A DNA stretch of 64,000 bases from Bacillus tuaregi (GTDB lineage Bacteria; Bacillota; Bacilli; Bacillales; Cytobacillaceae): positions 1,004,189 through 1,068,188 of the forward strand of contig NZ_LT629731.1 of NCBI RefSeq assembly GCF_900104575.1, given 5' to 3'. The position numbers and the translations under genes were made by a program. How positions within the stretch are numbered: position 1 is the stretch's first letter; every line of letters begins with the position of its first letter. Positions 28,101 through 35,724 of the stretch are shown here, one piece after another. The notes beneath the pieces are model-generated. The model did no database searches. It had not been told where the DNA came from and saw nothing but the letters and a program-made list of their open reading frames with translations.

Positions 28101-28914
28101 AGATGAGGAAGAAGCAGCAACTGATCATAATTGGCTAGAAAAAGTGATACAAGGGGAACCAATGCCACTGTCCTCTCCTTATAAAATGGAAATAGAAGCA
28201 AGACTGTCGTGGCAGTATCCATATATAAGTGCGTCATCACACCGCTCTAAACAATCTGTTTCAGAAATTAAAAGGCAGAAGGATTCGTCTGACGAGACTA
28301 GTGGTACAGAGCTGTTACGACGATTTAAAAAACCATTAATGAATAGACCACGCTTTATGCAGGAAAAAGCTCTTTCACCTGCTGAAATTGGGACAGCCAT
28401 GCATATGGTAATGCAGCATGTTGATTTCACGACACCAATTGATCAGACTGCCATTAAGCAGCTAGTTCAAGCTATGGTTAGCAAAGAGCTCCTGACGGAA
28501 GAGCAAATGTCTGTAATTGATCCTAGTTTAATTAGTTCTTTTTTTGAGACATCATTAGGAAAAAGAATGATATCGGCAAAGGTATTAAAGCGTGAAGTTC
28601 CCTTCAGTTTGTCGCTTCCGGCTGTGGAGGCTTACGAGGATTGGACGGGAGATGATGAACCGGTTCTTGTACAAGGGATTATTGACTGTCTGTTTGAGGA
28701 TGAGGGCGGTCTAGTACTGCTTGATTATAAGACAGATGGGATATCCGATCGGTATAAAGGCGGTTTTGACGAGGCAAGACCGATACTAGAAAAACGCTAT
28801 CGTGTACAAATCGATCTCTATACAAAAGCGGTTGAGCAAATTTATAAGCGACCAATTAAAGAAAGATACTTATTTTTCTTTGACGGTGCACATCTATTAA
28901 AATTAGAACGTTAA
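25135..28914 (+). CDS. addA: AddA subunit of the AddAB helicase-nuclease
   Basis: 1259 residues. UvrD/Rep-type helicase with Walker A AAAGSGKTAVL near 33-43, motif Ia VVTFTNASAAEM, Walker B region VLVDEYQDVN, motif III VGDVKQSIYRFR, motif V/VI TIHSSKGLEFPVVFV and RVLYVALTRAKERL, and a RecB-type nuclease at the end with GTAMHMVMQH and LVLLDYKTDG. ATG after AAAGGAGG inside the end of addB, so the subunits are translated together. Ends at a strong terminator. Confidence 0.97.
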   Translation: MGISQIPPKPENATWTDDQWKAIMANGQDILVAAAAGSGKTAVLVERMIKKVLSKEAPINVDELLVVTFTNASAAEMRHRISEALEKAINEDPASNHLRKQLSLLNRASISTIHSFCLEVIRKYYYVIDVDPGFRIADETEGQLLRDEVMDELFEEEYGKENNEEFFHLVDSFTNDRSDTALMDIIRDLYDFARANPDPGGYLQKIVQMYAVDNEVSIDNLAFMKACLFDIELQLEGVKGMLEKGLALTKVPGGPAPRAENFIDDIKIVDMMLASCKDSWGTLYQAMQSWSFSRAKTCRGDEFKKELIDKAQKLRESAKKKLQDLQNEFFSRKPESFLQDMKEMKPVIETLARLVHSFSERFSAVKREKGLVDFADLEHYCLEILLDPAAKQVGSLAPSDAARYYRNQFKEVLVDEYQDVNLVQESIIKLVTKEDENTGNLFMVGDVKQSIYRFRLAEPNLFLGKYQRFTDDGADSGLKIDLAKNFRSRHEVLSGTNYLFKQIMGVNVGEIEYNEAAELVKGASYPEDVSYPVELLLIDLEKDENDAKEDSSEVADAVLDELELAQSQLEARMMAKKIKAMIAEKASVFNPKTNSSRPIMYKDIVILLRSMTWAPQIMEECKQQGIPVYANLSTGYFQATEITIMMSLLKVIDNPYQDIPLASVLRSPIVGLHEEELAKIRIQEKNGTFYDALSAFCHSKSVGENERLYDKVKPFLLKLDSWRSMARQGSLSSLIWQLYRDTHFYDFAGGLPGGKQRQANLRALYDRARQYEATSFRGLFRFLRFIERMQERGDDLGAARALGEQEDVVRIMTIHSSKGLEFPVVFVAGLGRQFNMMDLKKPYLLDKEYGFASKYVNVDKRITYPSLPQLAFKRKKRLELLAEEMRVLYVALTRAKERLFLISSVKSLQKRLAKWEQTLEHPDWLLKDYDRASADSYLDWVGPSLIRHRDCQLPIDEGLKASSLIPQALIEHPSCWKIDIMNAKEAALLDEEEAATDHNWLEKVIQGEPMPLSSPYKMEIEARLSWQYPYISASSHRSKQSVSEIKRQKDSSDETSGTELLRRFKKPLMNRPRFMQEKALSPAEIGTAMHMVMQHVDFTTPIDQTAIKQLVQAMVSKELLTEEQMSVIDPSLISSFFETSLGKRMISAKVLKREVPFSLSLPAVEAYEDWTGDDEPVLVQGIIDCLFEDEGGLVLLDYKTDGISDRYKGGFDEARPILEKRYRVQIDLYTKAVEQIYKRPIKERYLFFFDGAHLLKLER

Positions 28915-28948
28915 AAACCGGCAGGCTGGGTAGCCTGCCGGTTTTTTC
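28913..28948. terminator. Bidirectional terminator between addA and gerP
   Basis: Stem AAAAACCGGCAGGCT / AGCCTGCCGGTTTTT with loop GGGT; A-run left, T-run right, between convergent operons. Confidence 0.9.
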
Positions 28949-28970
28949 AAAGAAGTAAGAATTCGTTAGT

Positions 28971-29189
28971 CTAATTATTCCCTACATTTGGCTGGTCAAT
29001 GAGATTTGTATCAAAATGGTTTGTTACGCTAATCCCGTCAGTGGTACAGACAAACCCGCCAGTATTTCCTCCTCCAGATCCCGAGGTCGTTTTTGAATTG
29101 CTTTTTGGTGCAATATTTAACGCATCACCAAATTGAACATTTCCTCCGCCAATATTTATGATTTGTACAGGACCAACAATTGCTGGCAT
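28971..29189 (-). CDS. gerPF: Spore germination protein GerPF
   Basis: 72 residues, last gene of the gerP operon. Begins MPAIVGPVQIINIGGGNVQFGDALNIAPKS and continues with a Gly/Ser-rich SKTTSGSGGGNTGGF block, then ITNHFDTNLIDQPN, which is the GerPF/GerPA family pattern. GerP proteins are needed for normal coat permeability to germinants. It follows gerPE with a 2-base gap. GerPA and GerPF are paralogues; the longest match to the GerPF pattern is here. Confidence 0.92.
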   Translation of the reverse strand: MPAIVGPVQIINIGGGNVQFGDALNIAPKSNSKTTSGSGGGNTGGFVCTTDGISVTNHFDTNLIDQPNVGNN

Positions 29190-29191
29190 TT

Positions 29192-29590
29192 TTACCCCTC
29201 CTCTATAGATTGGTCACTGTTATTTTCTACTGTTTCTATATGTCTAATGTGAAGGGTTCTCGCTTCTGCTTGAATATTGTCAGAGCTTCCAATATGCAGT
29301 ATAGATGAGGCAGTCACTTCAACAGCGCTAATTGAACCAACCTTGATTAGAGGGTTTAGAGATACGGAGTTAATCCTTATGGCTTCATCTAAAGGAGGAA
29401 TAGGAAGTGGGCGGGAAAAAATTCCGTACAATTTGAAGTTGCCTTCGTTGTCATAATAAAGCTCTTTTTGCCTTTGAATGGCAAGGACACGGGCAAATGT
29501 ATTTAAATGGTTAGAATCCCCAATATGAATGACAGCAGATAGTCCGGTGGAATTTATCTTTAGGTTATCTACTTTCGAAGTACGTATCAT
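29192..29590 (-). CDS. gerPE: Spore germination protein GerPE
   Basis: 132 residues. Begins MIRTSKVDNLKINSTGLSAVIHIGDSNHLN, with the GerP-type hydrophobic motif SAVIHIGDS repeated later as SSILHIGSSDNIQ. Inner coat-assembly protein affecting access of nutrients to germinant receptors. Fifth gene of the operon, 10 bp after gerPD and 2 bp before gerPF. Confidence 0.9.
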   Translation of the reverse strand: MIRTSKVDNLKINSTGLSAVIHIGDSNHLNTFARVLAIQRQKELYYDNEGNFKLYGIFSRPLPIPPLDEAIRINSVSLNPLIKVGSISAVEVTASSILHIGSSDNIQAEARTLHIRHIETVENNSDQSIEEG

Positions 29591-29599
29591 AATTTTCCA

Positions 29600-29779
29600 T
29601 TACCCCCCAGCAGGAAGCGGAACAAACGGTCCAATGATTAAGGACTCCGCTGGTGTGTCAAACATTGAGCTAAGCTGAATAGAATTGGCATCACCTACCA
29701 GTAATATGGAAGAGCTGGCTATCCCCATTACTCGAATATCTCCAACGCAAATTTCACGATTTACCACTTCAAAATTCAT
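29600..29779 (-). CDS. gerPD: Spore germination protein GerPD (59 residues)
   Basis: Small gene, easily missed by length cut-offs. The start ATG overlaps the gerPC stop (ATGA). The protein reads MNFEVVNREICVGDIRVMG, then SSSILLVGDANSIQLSS, then FDTPAESLIIGPFVPLP, matching GerPD of B. subtilis in length (58) and in the C-terminal ESLIIGPF block. Needed with the other GerP proteins for a germinant-permeable coat. Confidence 0.93.
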   Translation of the reverse strand: MNFEVVNREICVGDIRVMGIASSSILLVGDANSIQLSSMFDTPAESLIIGPFVPLPAGG

Positions 29780-30381
29780 TCTTTTTTCGTTCCTTTCATA
29801 TTTTCTGGAAGATGTTGTAGAAAGGTTACAACACCTTGATGAATCTCCTTTTTCAAACTTTCTAAAATCCGTTCTCGTCGTTGTTCAGCCGCCTCATCTT
29901 TTCTAGCTGGAGGCTGATTTAAGTAAAACTCAATTCTATTTGGAAGCTGCTTTTTTATATCCTGGAAGATAAAATCATGATAGGATTCATTAACATGTTG
30001 GTGAAGCTGTTGTGCAGCGTCTTCAATAATGGACTGTAGATTTGTCTCAAGATATTCGCGAAGGGAAGTTTCGATATCTGTTACTAGGTGCATTCGTTCC
30101 TGTGGTGTGACAGTGGTTGGTTTCTCTGCAATGGAAAGGTCGTCTATCCCTTGTAAATCAGCCGGGTTTAAACCGATATTTAATGTACCTTCCAATGTTT
30201 CAACCTTTAATTGATCAAATTTGTATTCCATCTTCTCGACATGAACAGGAGGACGAGCTTCCAGTTTTTTGACCTTCTTCTCCAACGAGTTGATTTGTTT
30301 TTGTAAACTGCGCAATGTTTCATTTTGTTTCATTACGAAAGTCTGCATTGATTGAATAACCTGATAGATATCTTTATTCAT
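29776..30381 (-). CDS. gerPC: Spore germination protein GerPC
   Basis: 201 residues. Starts MNKDIYQVIQSMQTFVMKQNETLRSLQKQINSLEKKVKKLE, a clear N-terminal coiled coil with heptads, followed by a hydrophilic region and a C-terminal helical part. GerPC is the largest GerP protein. It lies between gerPB and gerPD, overlapping the latter by 4 bases. Whether it works as an oligomeric scaffold is inference from the coiled coil. Confidence 0.9.
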   Translation of the reverse strand: MNKDIYQVIQSMQTFVMKQNETLRSLQKQINSLEKKVKKLEARPPVHVEKMEYKFDQLKVETLEGTLNIGLNPADLQGIDDLSIAEKPTTVTPQERMHLVTDIETSLREYLETNLQSIIEDAAQQLHQHVNESYHDFIFQDIKKQLPNRIEFYLNQPPARKDEAAEQRRERILESLKKEIHQGVVTFLQHLPENMKGTKKE

Positions 30382-30420
30382 CCTTCACACCTCACAGTTC
30401 TTTTTAGGTATTGCCCTCAT

Positions 30421-30642
30421 TCAGGGGGTAATAGCTGACGGAACTAATGTAATGGCCGACTCTTGTATTTGAGTATTTGGTGTGCTTGCTTGTGGAGCAG
30501 CTTCAGTAAAGCCTCCTGTATTGAAAAGATGGGAAGCAGGCTTGATAATCCCAGCACTGCCGATTTGAAGAACAGAAGAGTTTGTAATATTAGTGATTTT
30601 TAAATGATTGATTGAAATAGATTGCTGAACATAAATATTCAT
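30421..30642 (-). CDS. gerPB: Spore germination protein GerPB
   Basis: 73 residues. Begins MNIYVQQSISINHLKITNITNSSVLQIGSAGIIKP, with the GerP core SSVLQIGSAG, and has a low-complexity Ala/Gln/Thr/Pro tail. Second gene of the operon. No Cys, no membrane segment. Role as for the other GerP coat-permeability proteins. Confidence 0.9.
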   Translation of the reverse strand: MNIYVQQSISINHLKITNITNSSVLQIGSAGIIKPASHLFNTGGFTEAAPQASTPNTQIQESAITLVPSAITP

Positions 30643-30713
30643 TTATTTCACCACTCTTATCCTTTTGCTTTTTTGATAAAGAGGATAGATAGTATCATGA
30701 TTAAGAAATACAT

Positions 30714-30935
30714 TTATACATTAAAAAAGTTTCCTTGATCAATCGTATCTTGATCGAAAGTATTTGTTGAGCTATTCTGATTTTGAACTAAGAGGCTCTC
30801 ACCAAGATTAAAGGATCCTGCACCAGCGAAGGTTTTAGCATTGGAAAACGTCGAAATTTTATATACATCACCGATATGAAAAACAGCAGCTGATCCAATA
30901 GATATCACTTGAACAACGCCTACGATAGCCGGCAT
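30714..30935 (-). CDS. gerPA: Spore germination protein GerPA
   Basis: 73 residues, first gene of the operon. MPAIVGVVQVISIGSAAVFHIGDVYKIS, then a KTFAGAGSFNLGESL block and STNTFDQDTIDQGN. Paralogue of GerPF at the other end of the operon. A candidate sigma-K promoter lies about 70-95 bp upstream, as expected for a late mother-cell coat operon. Confidence 0.92.
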   Translation of the reverse strand: MPAIVGVVQVISIGSAAVFHIGDVYKISTFSNAKTFAGAGSFNLGESLLVQNQNSSTNTFDQDTIDQGNFFNV

Positions 30936-31003
30936 ATGCTTAACACCCTTTTATTTGTTAATTCAACTGGGAAAGGATAGGATTTTCTTGCCCAGCTTTT
31001 TTA

Positions 31004-31030
31004 CATTGTATGTTATTAGGGCAGGAAGGT
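31004..31030 (-). promoter_or_regulatory. Candidate sigma-K promoter of gerPABCDEF
   Basis: On the minus strand, AC (31030-31029), a 16-bp spacer, then CATACAATG (31012-31004), close to the sigma-K pattern AC-N16/17-CATANNNTA (last base G not A). The predicted start is about 60 bp before gerPA. Confidence 0.4.
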
Positions 31031-31134
31031 GCACATTTGCCTAATTGAATTATATTTTAATTAAAAAATTTACGAAGTAGTTGAATAGGAGGGTCTATAA
31101 TAAAGGAGTGACATTAATGAAAAGGAGCTAATGT

Positions 31135-32331
31135 ATGAAGCAAGATTTATCGCCTATTCGAGAACAACAACGCATCGTTTCTTTGGATGTTATGCGGGGG
31201 ACGGCTATCCTTGGCATCTTTCTCGTTAATATGCTTTCATTTCATTCACCATTACTTTATATTGATCCCATTGAATGGTGGCAGGATTCGGTTGATAAAG
31301 GATTCTATATCTTTATTGATATATTTGTCCAAGCAAGCTTTTATCCACTGTTCTCCATGCTATTTGGTTATGGACTTGTCATCTTCAGAGAAAGGGTTCA
31401 AAACAAGAATTTGTCTTTTACACCTATAGCTATTAGAAGGTTATTTTTGCTGCTGATTGTCGGTTTCATTCATGCGATTTTTATTTGGCATGGGGATATT
31501 TTATTTAATTACGCTCTATTTGGATTTCTCTTTCTTTTGTTTGTGAAGTTGAGTGGGCGGACCCTGATGATATTGGGGAATATGGTTTATTTATTACCCA
31601 ATCTTTTGCTTTCTGCATTGCTATTTTTATCCATGCTTATAGCACCGGCAGAGGAACTCTCCACATATCATCCTTTATTGTCTGCCGAGTCAATAGATCG
31701 ATACCAGAATGGAAGCTATCTGGAAATTACCATACAGCGTGTAGCTGATTGGACATACACAAATAATATGTTTGGATTGTTTATGATGTTATTCACCATC
31801 TTACCGCTCTTTTTCATCGGTGGAAGTGCTGCAAAATATAAATGGCTTGAAAGAATTCAAGCCTGTCGTAGGGGATTGTGGATAACGCTTATCATTTCCT
31901 TTCTATTAGGGCTGTCTCTAAAACTATTACCATACATATGGACAAATATAGGAACAAATTACATTCAGGATATGTTCGGCGGACCGCTGCTGGCAATATC
32001 CTATGGTTTAATGATTGCTCTTTTTACTGAAAAACAGCCATTAAATAAGGCTTTCACCTTGATATCATATGTGGGCAGAATGTCCTTTAGCCATTATTTA
32101 TTACAATCCATCATTGCAACATTGATTTTTTATTCCTATGGCTTAGGGTTGTACGGCGAAACTTCTGTATGGGTTGGTACTTTGCTTGTGTTTATCATTT
32201 ACCTGCTACAATGCATTTTTAGCCGACTGTGGTTTGCTCATTATCATTTCGGACCTGCAGAATGGATTTGGCGAAGCTTTACCTATTTTAAAAGGCAACC
32301 TTTACGCAAACAAACAAAAGATGTTTCTTAG
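31135..32331 (+). CDS. DUF418 family membrane protein (YeiB-like)
   Basis: 398 residues, about ten hydrophobic segments. Starts with a short cytoplasmic part then RIVSLDVMRGTAILGIFLVNM, the typical entry of this family, and ends with the DUF418 block SFSHYLLQSII ... FGPAEWIWRSFTY. Probably related to membrane acyltransferase-like proteins; function is not known. Start ATG with AAAAGGAG upstream. Divergent from gerP. Confidence 0.88.
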   Translation: MKQDLSPIREQQRIVSLDVMRGTAILGIFLVNMLSFHSPLLYIDPIEWWQDSVDKGFYIFIDIFVQASFYPLFSMLFGYGLVIFRERVQNKNLSFTPIAIRRLFLLLIVGFIHAIFIWHGDILFNYALFGFLFLLFVKLSGRTLMILGNMVYLLPNLLLSALLFLSMLIAPAEELSTYHPLLSAESIDRYQNGSYLEITIQRVADWTYTNNMFGLFMMLFTILPLFFIGGSAAKYKWLERIQACRRGLWITLIISFLLGLSLKLLPYIWTNIGTNYIQDMFGGPLLAISYGLMIALFTEKQPLNKAFTLISYVGRMSFSHYLLQSIIATLIFYSYGLGLYGETSVWVGTLLVFIIYLLQCIFSRLWFAHYHFGPAEWIWRSFTYFKRQPLRKQTKDVS

Positions 32332-32418
32332 TTAAACATGATAAATAGCATATAAATAGGCATTTTTATAAGGGTATGGTATGATATTTTCGAATTGGAT
32401 TGAAGGAGGATATAGAGT

Positions 32419-32772
32419 ATGACACATGCACATATCACAACATGGGTACTGGCATTGATTTTATTTTTTATCGCGATAAGTCTGCATAAATCGGGAAAAC
32501 AGCGTGGCTTAAAGATTGTACAAATGATTCTGCGTCTCTTCTATTTGTTCATTATTGCAACAGGTGTAATGATGCTAGTAGATATGACTGCTATCAGCAC
32601 CATGCACTGGATTAAGGCGATTCTTGGAATTATTGTAATTGGATTTTTTGAGATGGTGCTTGCTTCTACGATTAAAGGAAAATCAACCGGGGCAGCCTGG
32701 TTATTATTCGTGATTGCCTTTGTAGCCGTTGTTTACCTAGGGCTTTCACTACCGTTAGGTTTTTATATTTAA
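32419..32772 (+). CDS. yisL: YisL family (DUF1516) membrane protein
   Basis: 117 residues, four membrane helices, His-containing N-terminus MTHAHITTW. Length and pattern match B. subtilis YisL (118). Order gerP-yisL-yisN-asnO is as in B. subtilis. AGGAGG precedes the ATG. The stop codon TAA is the last part of the TTTAA at which dispersed repeat copy B starts. Function unknown. Confidence 0.88.
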   Translation: MTHAHITTWVLALILFFIAISLHKSGKQRGLKIVQMILRLFYLFIIATGVMMLVDMTAISTMHWIKAILGIIVIGFFEMVLASTIKGKSTGAAWLLFVIAFVAVVYLGLSLPLGFYI

Positions 32773-32985
32773 CTTCATTCAGCAAATGCTTTTTGTACCG
32801 AAAGCTTGCGACAGGTACAGAAGTCCTCCACTTCTACAAGTGGGGGATGAATGCAAATGGTACTTCGATTCAGTGGGGTTCAAACCCCGGCTGAATGAAG
32901 TTAAGCCTCCGGCGCGTCTTGCGATTGTTTAAAGGTAGTTTACCCGAGCGAGCTCAGGTAATCCGGACGCAAATTCGACGGGCGA
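32773..32985. repeat. Dispersed structured repeat, copy B (IS200/IS605-like; omega-RNA-like hairpins)
   Basis: Second, fuller copy of the repeat at 152-338. Perfect 13-bp inverted repeats at 32771-32783 and 32890-32902. Hairpin 1: stem 32824-32833 / 32838-32847 (10 bp, loop CTAC). Hairpin 2: CTTC-ATTCAG at 32863-32873 with CTGAAT-GAAG at 32891-32900, capped by GGGG-TTCAAA-CCCC. Hairpin 3 downstream at 32940-32961. No transposase or TnpB gene is adjacent. The layout recalls the right end and guide-RNA scaffold of IS200/IS605 TnpB elements; I infer a non-autonomous derivative. Confidence 0.8.
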
Positions 32986-32987
32986 AC

Positions 32988-33016
32988 AAAAAACTGCCAG
33001 ATACGGCAGTTTTTTG
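32988..33016. terminator. Terminator before the yisN-like gene end
   Basis: Stem AAAAAACTGCC / GGCAGTTTTTT with loop AGATAC; symmetric A and T runs, usable from both sides (yisL and the minus-strand gene). Confidence 0.8.
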
Positions 33017-33028
33017 TTTTGTAAGGGA

Positions 33029-33589
33029 CTAACCTATTTTTTCAATGACCATTCTTTTGCCCGTACTTAATGTAAACTCAAAGCGGTCATTTGTTTGTTC
33101 GAAGTAGGTAAAATGATGATGAACAGAGCAAATCAATTCACCATTATCAAAAACTATAAAGTTTACACCACTCTTTTGTTTGCTGTCATTAAGAAAGGTC
33201 AATTGATTATAGCAGTAAATACAATCGTAAATGGAAAAGTCCATTGTATTTAAACTCGTAATAAATTGATAAAAAGCATCATCATTTACTTCTTCTAAAA
33301 GGCGCTCTAACGAGAAGACTAAATTTTTCCGAATCCTAACAATATCCTGGTCTTTTAAATGAATGGTCTCTTGGTCTTTTTGGATTTTTCCATCCTTGCA
33401 TAATATGCCTTTGCGCCAACGGTTTAAGCGAAATACTTCTATTTCCTCGTGAAGCCAGACATCTAATAACGCAGCTTCCTCTGTTTCCTCATCAAAAAAA
33501 ACCCATTGGTCGTTTATGCACTCAACGCTTCCTTCAGTGAAGGCGCGCTGTTGATATTCGATAAGTTTTGTACGCTGTTGTTTGTTCAT
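33029..33589 (-). CDS. YisN-like protein (DUF2777)
   Basis: 186 residues, soluble, acidic. Motif SIYDCIYCYNQL near 130 has two Cys three residues apart, and a later ICSVHHHF adds Cys and His; together these could bind a metal, but that is inference. Position between yisL and asnO matches B. subtilis yisN. The ATG is at 33589 with an AGGAGG-less but A/G-rich ribosome region (GGAGGTCTTATAAACC upstream). Function unknown. Confidence 0.7.
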   Translation of the reverse strand: MNKQQRTKLIEYQQRAFTEGSVECINDQWVFFDEETEEAALLDVWLHEEIEVFRLNRWRKGILCKDGKIQKDQETIHLKDQDIVRIRKNLVFSLERLLEEVNDDAFYQFITSLNTMDFSIYDCIYCYNQLTFLNDSKQKSGVNFIVFDNGELICSVHHHFTYFEQTNDRFEFTLSTGKRMVIEKIG

Positions 33590-33793
33590 GGTTTATAAGA
33601 CCTCCGTATAAAAACCTCCGTATATAAACCCCATAAATCAGGGGAATTCATTTTCTTTTTCTATTTCTAGACATATTCAAGTGGTTTTAAACCCCAATTT
33701 TGTTTTTCGGGACAAATAACCAAAATAGTACTTCTGCATAAAGTAAGTAAAGAGAACTAAGCGACAAGGTTCCGTAAAGAAAGGGTGAGCAAG

Positions 33794-35641
33794 ATGTGCG
33801 GCATAACAGGCTGGGTGGATTATCACAGGGATTTACAAAATGATACTGCAATCATTAGATCGATGACGGAAACTTTGGCAAAAAGAGGACCTGATGATAC
33901 AAATTTATGGACTGCTCAGCATGTTGGATTTGGACATAAACGTTTAGTCGTAGTCGATCCAGAGCGCGGTAAGCAGCCAATGGTTAAAACAAACCAGGAT
34001 CATCCATACACGATATGTTATAACGGTGAGTTATACAATACAGAGGACATCCGAAAAGAACTGCTACTAAAAGGATATTCGTTTCATGGTCATTCTGATA
34101 CAGAAGTTCTGTTAGCTGCCTATATGGAATGGAAAGAAAATTGTGTGGATTATTTAAATGGGATATATGCCTTTGCAGTATGGGATCAGGAGAGGGATTT
34201 ATTATTTATCGGCCGAGATAGGCTGGGAGTTAAACCATTGTTTTATTTTGAAACAGCCACAGGGTTTATTTTTGGTTCAGAAATTAAAAGCATCCTAGCA
34301 CACCCAGATGTTAAGCCTGCCCTTAATCGAGAAGGGTTAGCGGAAGTGTTTGGACTTGGTCCTGCCCGTTCACCAGGAGTGGGAGTTTTCAAAGGCGTGA
34401 AAGAGTTAAGACCTGGTCATAGTTTAGTATTTTCGCGAAACGGATTAAAAATCTGGCGCTATTGGAATGTGAAAAGTGAAGAGCATCATGATTCGTTTGC
34501 CGAAACGGTTGAAAAAATTCGTTATTTATTTAAAGATGCAGTTACAAGACAATTAGTATCTGATGTACCTCTTTGTACGTTTCTTTCCGGTGGTCTGGAT
34601 TCAAGTGCGATTACAGCTATCGCAGCGAATACCTTTGCAAATGAAGGGAAGGGCCAACTTCACACGTATTCTATTGACTATGAAGGGAATGATCAATACT
34701 TCAAAGCAAATGCATTTCAGCCTAATTCTGATGGAGTCTTTATTAAGAAAATAACCGATACGTTTAACACGGTACATCACCAGTGTATTATTTCGCAGAA
34801 GGATCTTGCAGAATATTTACATGAAGCCGTACATGCTCGTGATTTACCTGGAATGGCTGACATTGATTCATCACTGCTATGGTTCTGTCGTGAAATCAAA
34901 AAGGATTTTGTGGTGAGTCTTTCAGGGGAATGCGCCGATGAGATATTTGGAGGATATCCGTGGTTTCATCGTTTAGATGATTTAAGCCGGACGGGGTTTC
35001 CATGGATGAGGTCAATCAATGAAAGACATCACTTACTAAAGGCAGATTGGCAAAATAAATTAAAGCTTCAGGAATATTCGTTAGAAAAATATAAGGAAAT
35101 AGTTGCAGAAACTCCTTTACTTGATGGTGAAAGTGCTGAAGAAAATCGAAGAAGAGAATTGTTTTACATCAATATGCTCTCGTTTATGACGACTCTGCTA
35201 GATCGGAAAGATCGAATGAGCATGGGGGCGAGTCTAGAGGTTAGGGTTCCATTTGCCGACCATCGCTTAGTGGAATATATGTGGAATGTGCCTTGGGATA
35301 TGAAGATGACCGGGAACCGCGAGAAAGGCATTTTACGAAAGGCATTAGAAGGGCTGCTTCCAGATGAGGTTTTATATCGGAAGAAAAGTCCATATCCTAA
35401 AACACATCACCCTGTATATCGAAAAATGGTAAAAGGTATGCTTGAACAGATTCTAAAGGATAAAAATACAGCATTATATGAATTTTTTGATGCGAAGAAG
35501 CTTAAACAGATTGTGGAGTCAGAGGGTGCTTCCTTTAAGGAACCATGGTTTGGTCAACTGATGACAGGACCACAGCTCTTGGCCTATCTCGTACAGTTTC
35601 ATCATTGGTGCAATGACTATAACATTGCCATTGTCGACTAG
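33794..35641 (+). CDS. asnO: Asparagine synthetase (glutamine-hydrolysing), AsnO type
   Basis: 615 residues. The ATG at 33794 puts the catalytic Cys at position 2 (MCGITGW), required for the N-terminal glutaminase; the GTG nine bases upstream would bury it. Glutaminase domain about 1-210 (GHKRLVVVDP, YNGELYN, GHSDTE), then the ATP-pyrophosphatase synthetase domain with LSGGLDSSAI near 258 and SGECADEIFGGYPWF. Makes asparagine from aspartate, glutamine and ATP. In B. subtilis AsnO belongs to the sporulation phase; a sigma-E-like -10 (CATAAAGT, 33737) is present but lacks a clear -35. Confidence 0.93.
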   Translation: MCGITGWVDYHRDLQNDTAIIRSMTETLAKRGPDDTNLWTAQHVGFGHKRLVVVDPERGKQPMVKTNQDHPYTICYNGELYNTEDIRKELLLKGYSFHGHSDTEVLLAAYMEWKENCVDYLNGIYAFAVWDQERDLLFIGRDRLGVKPLFYFETATGFIFGSEIKSILAHPDVKPALNREGLAEVFGLGPARSPGVGVFKGVKELRPGHSLVFSRNGLKIWRYWNVKSEEHHDSFAETVEKIRYLFKDAVTRQLVSDVPLCTFLSGGLDSSAITAIAANTFANEGKGQLHTYSIDYEGNDQYFKANAFQPNSDGVFIKKITDTFNTVHHQCIISQKDLAEYLHEAVHARDLPGMADIDSSLLWFCREIKKDFVVSLSGECADEIFGGYPWFHRLDDLSRTGFPWMRSINERHHLLKADWQNKLKLQEYSLEKYKEIVAETPLLDGESAEENRRRELFYINMLSFMTTLLDRKDRMSMGASLEVRVPFADHRLVEYMWNVPWDMKMTGNREKGILRKALEGLLPDEVLYRKKSPYPKTHHPVYRKMVKGMLEQILKDKNTALYEFFDAKKLKQIVESEGASFKEPWFGQLMTGPQLLAYLVQFHHWCNDYNIAIVD

Positions 35642-35658
35642 AAAAAGGGGTTTTTTTA

Positions 35659-35703
35659 CGGGGTATCTGGTATACAAAATACAATAATCACCAGACACCC
35701 CGT
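35659..35703. terminator. Terminator between convergent asnO and the neopullulanase gene
   Basis: 13-position stem CGGGGTATCTGGT / ACCAGACACCCCG (one mismatch) with an 18-base loop and AT-rich flanks. Confidence 0.7.
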
Positions 35704-35724
35704 TATTTATTATTTTCCGAAAAC

